Below are positions 13,413 through 13,484 of a stretch of 13,484 bases of DNA, piece by piece. Location of the stretch: NCBI GenBank assembly GCA_900547085.1, contig URFI01000036.1, positions 1 through 13,484 on the forward strand, written 5' to 3'. A program made the position numbers and the translations under genes. Position 1 is the stretch's first letter; each line of letters opens with the position of its first letter. The notes under the pieces were generated by a model. That model was given only the letters and a program-made list of their open reading frames with translations. It was not told where the DNA came from and made no database searches. Source of the stretch: an uncultured Prevotella sp. (lineage in GTDB: Bacteria > Bacteroidota > Bacteroidia > Bacteroidales > Bacteroidaceae).

Positions 13413-13484
13413 GTATTCTTACATTATAAACCCGTTGGCGGAATTAATTTAAGTTGATAAATATGAGCAAAAAGTTGCACATAA

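Overview
The window looks like chromosomal DNA of a Bacteroidales bacterium, most likely Prevotella or a close relative. Three things point there. The proteins are of Bacteroidetes type: a GT3-like glycogen synthase beside a short-form alpha-glucan phosphorylase, an 820-residue PheT, a Bacteroidetes-style YebC and an LSSC-lipobox lipoprotein. Several genes are preceded by the Bacteroidetes sigma-AB promoter (TTTG, 19-20 bp, TAnnTTTG). Most genes lack a Shine-Dalgarno sequence. No tRNA, rRNA, CRISPR array or complete insertion sequence was seen.

Layout. Positions 1-719 hold no convincing gene. Positions 746-2443 (minus strand) are a compact AT-rich three-gene operon: a TIGR04255-family protein, a small 106-residue protein and a 214-residue protein with an LSNTCD motif. 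It has its own promoter and its own hairpin terminator. This is the accessory part of the window and the best candidate for an uncharacterised system. A 617-bp intergenic stretch (2452-3068) follows, with a cluster of CTAAA/TTTAG repeats. Next come a DUF389 (TIGR00341) membrane protein (plus) and, convergent to it, a small exported protein (minus). The latter shares a divergent promoter region with the glycogen operon.

Positions 5064-9434 form a complete two-gene glycogen transcription unit: a consensus promoter, glycogen synthase, glycogen phosphorylase and an intrinsic terminator. Synthesis and breakdown of storage glucan would be co-transcribed. The promoter lies inside the longest open frame of the synthase, so the true start is placed at 5115, not 4989.

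Positions 9523-12951 hold pheT with its own promoter, then yebC 120 bp downstream. The gap between them contains two abutting hairpins. A clear terminator follows yebC. The window ends with a small lipoprotein gene on the minus strand, convergent with yebC.

The glycogen, pheT and yebC genes are ordinary chromosomal genes. The 746-2443 operon differs from them in base composition (roughly 30% versus 45% G+C in lines counted by hand), in carrying a strong Shine-Dalgarno sequence, and in belonging to a sporadically distributed family. Acquisition by transfer is therefore likely.
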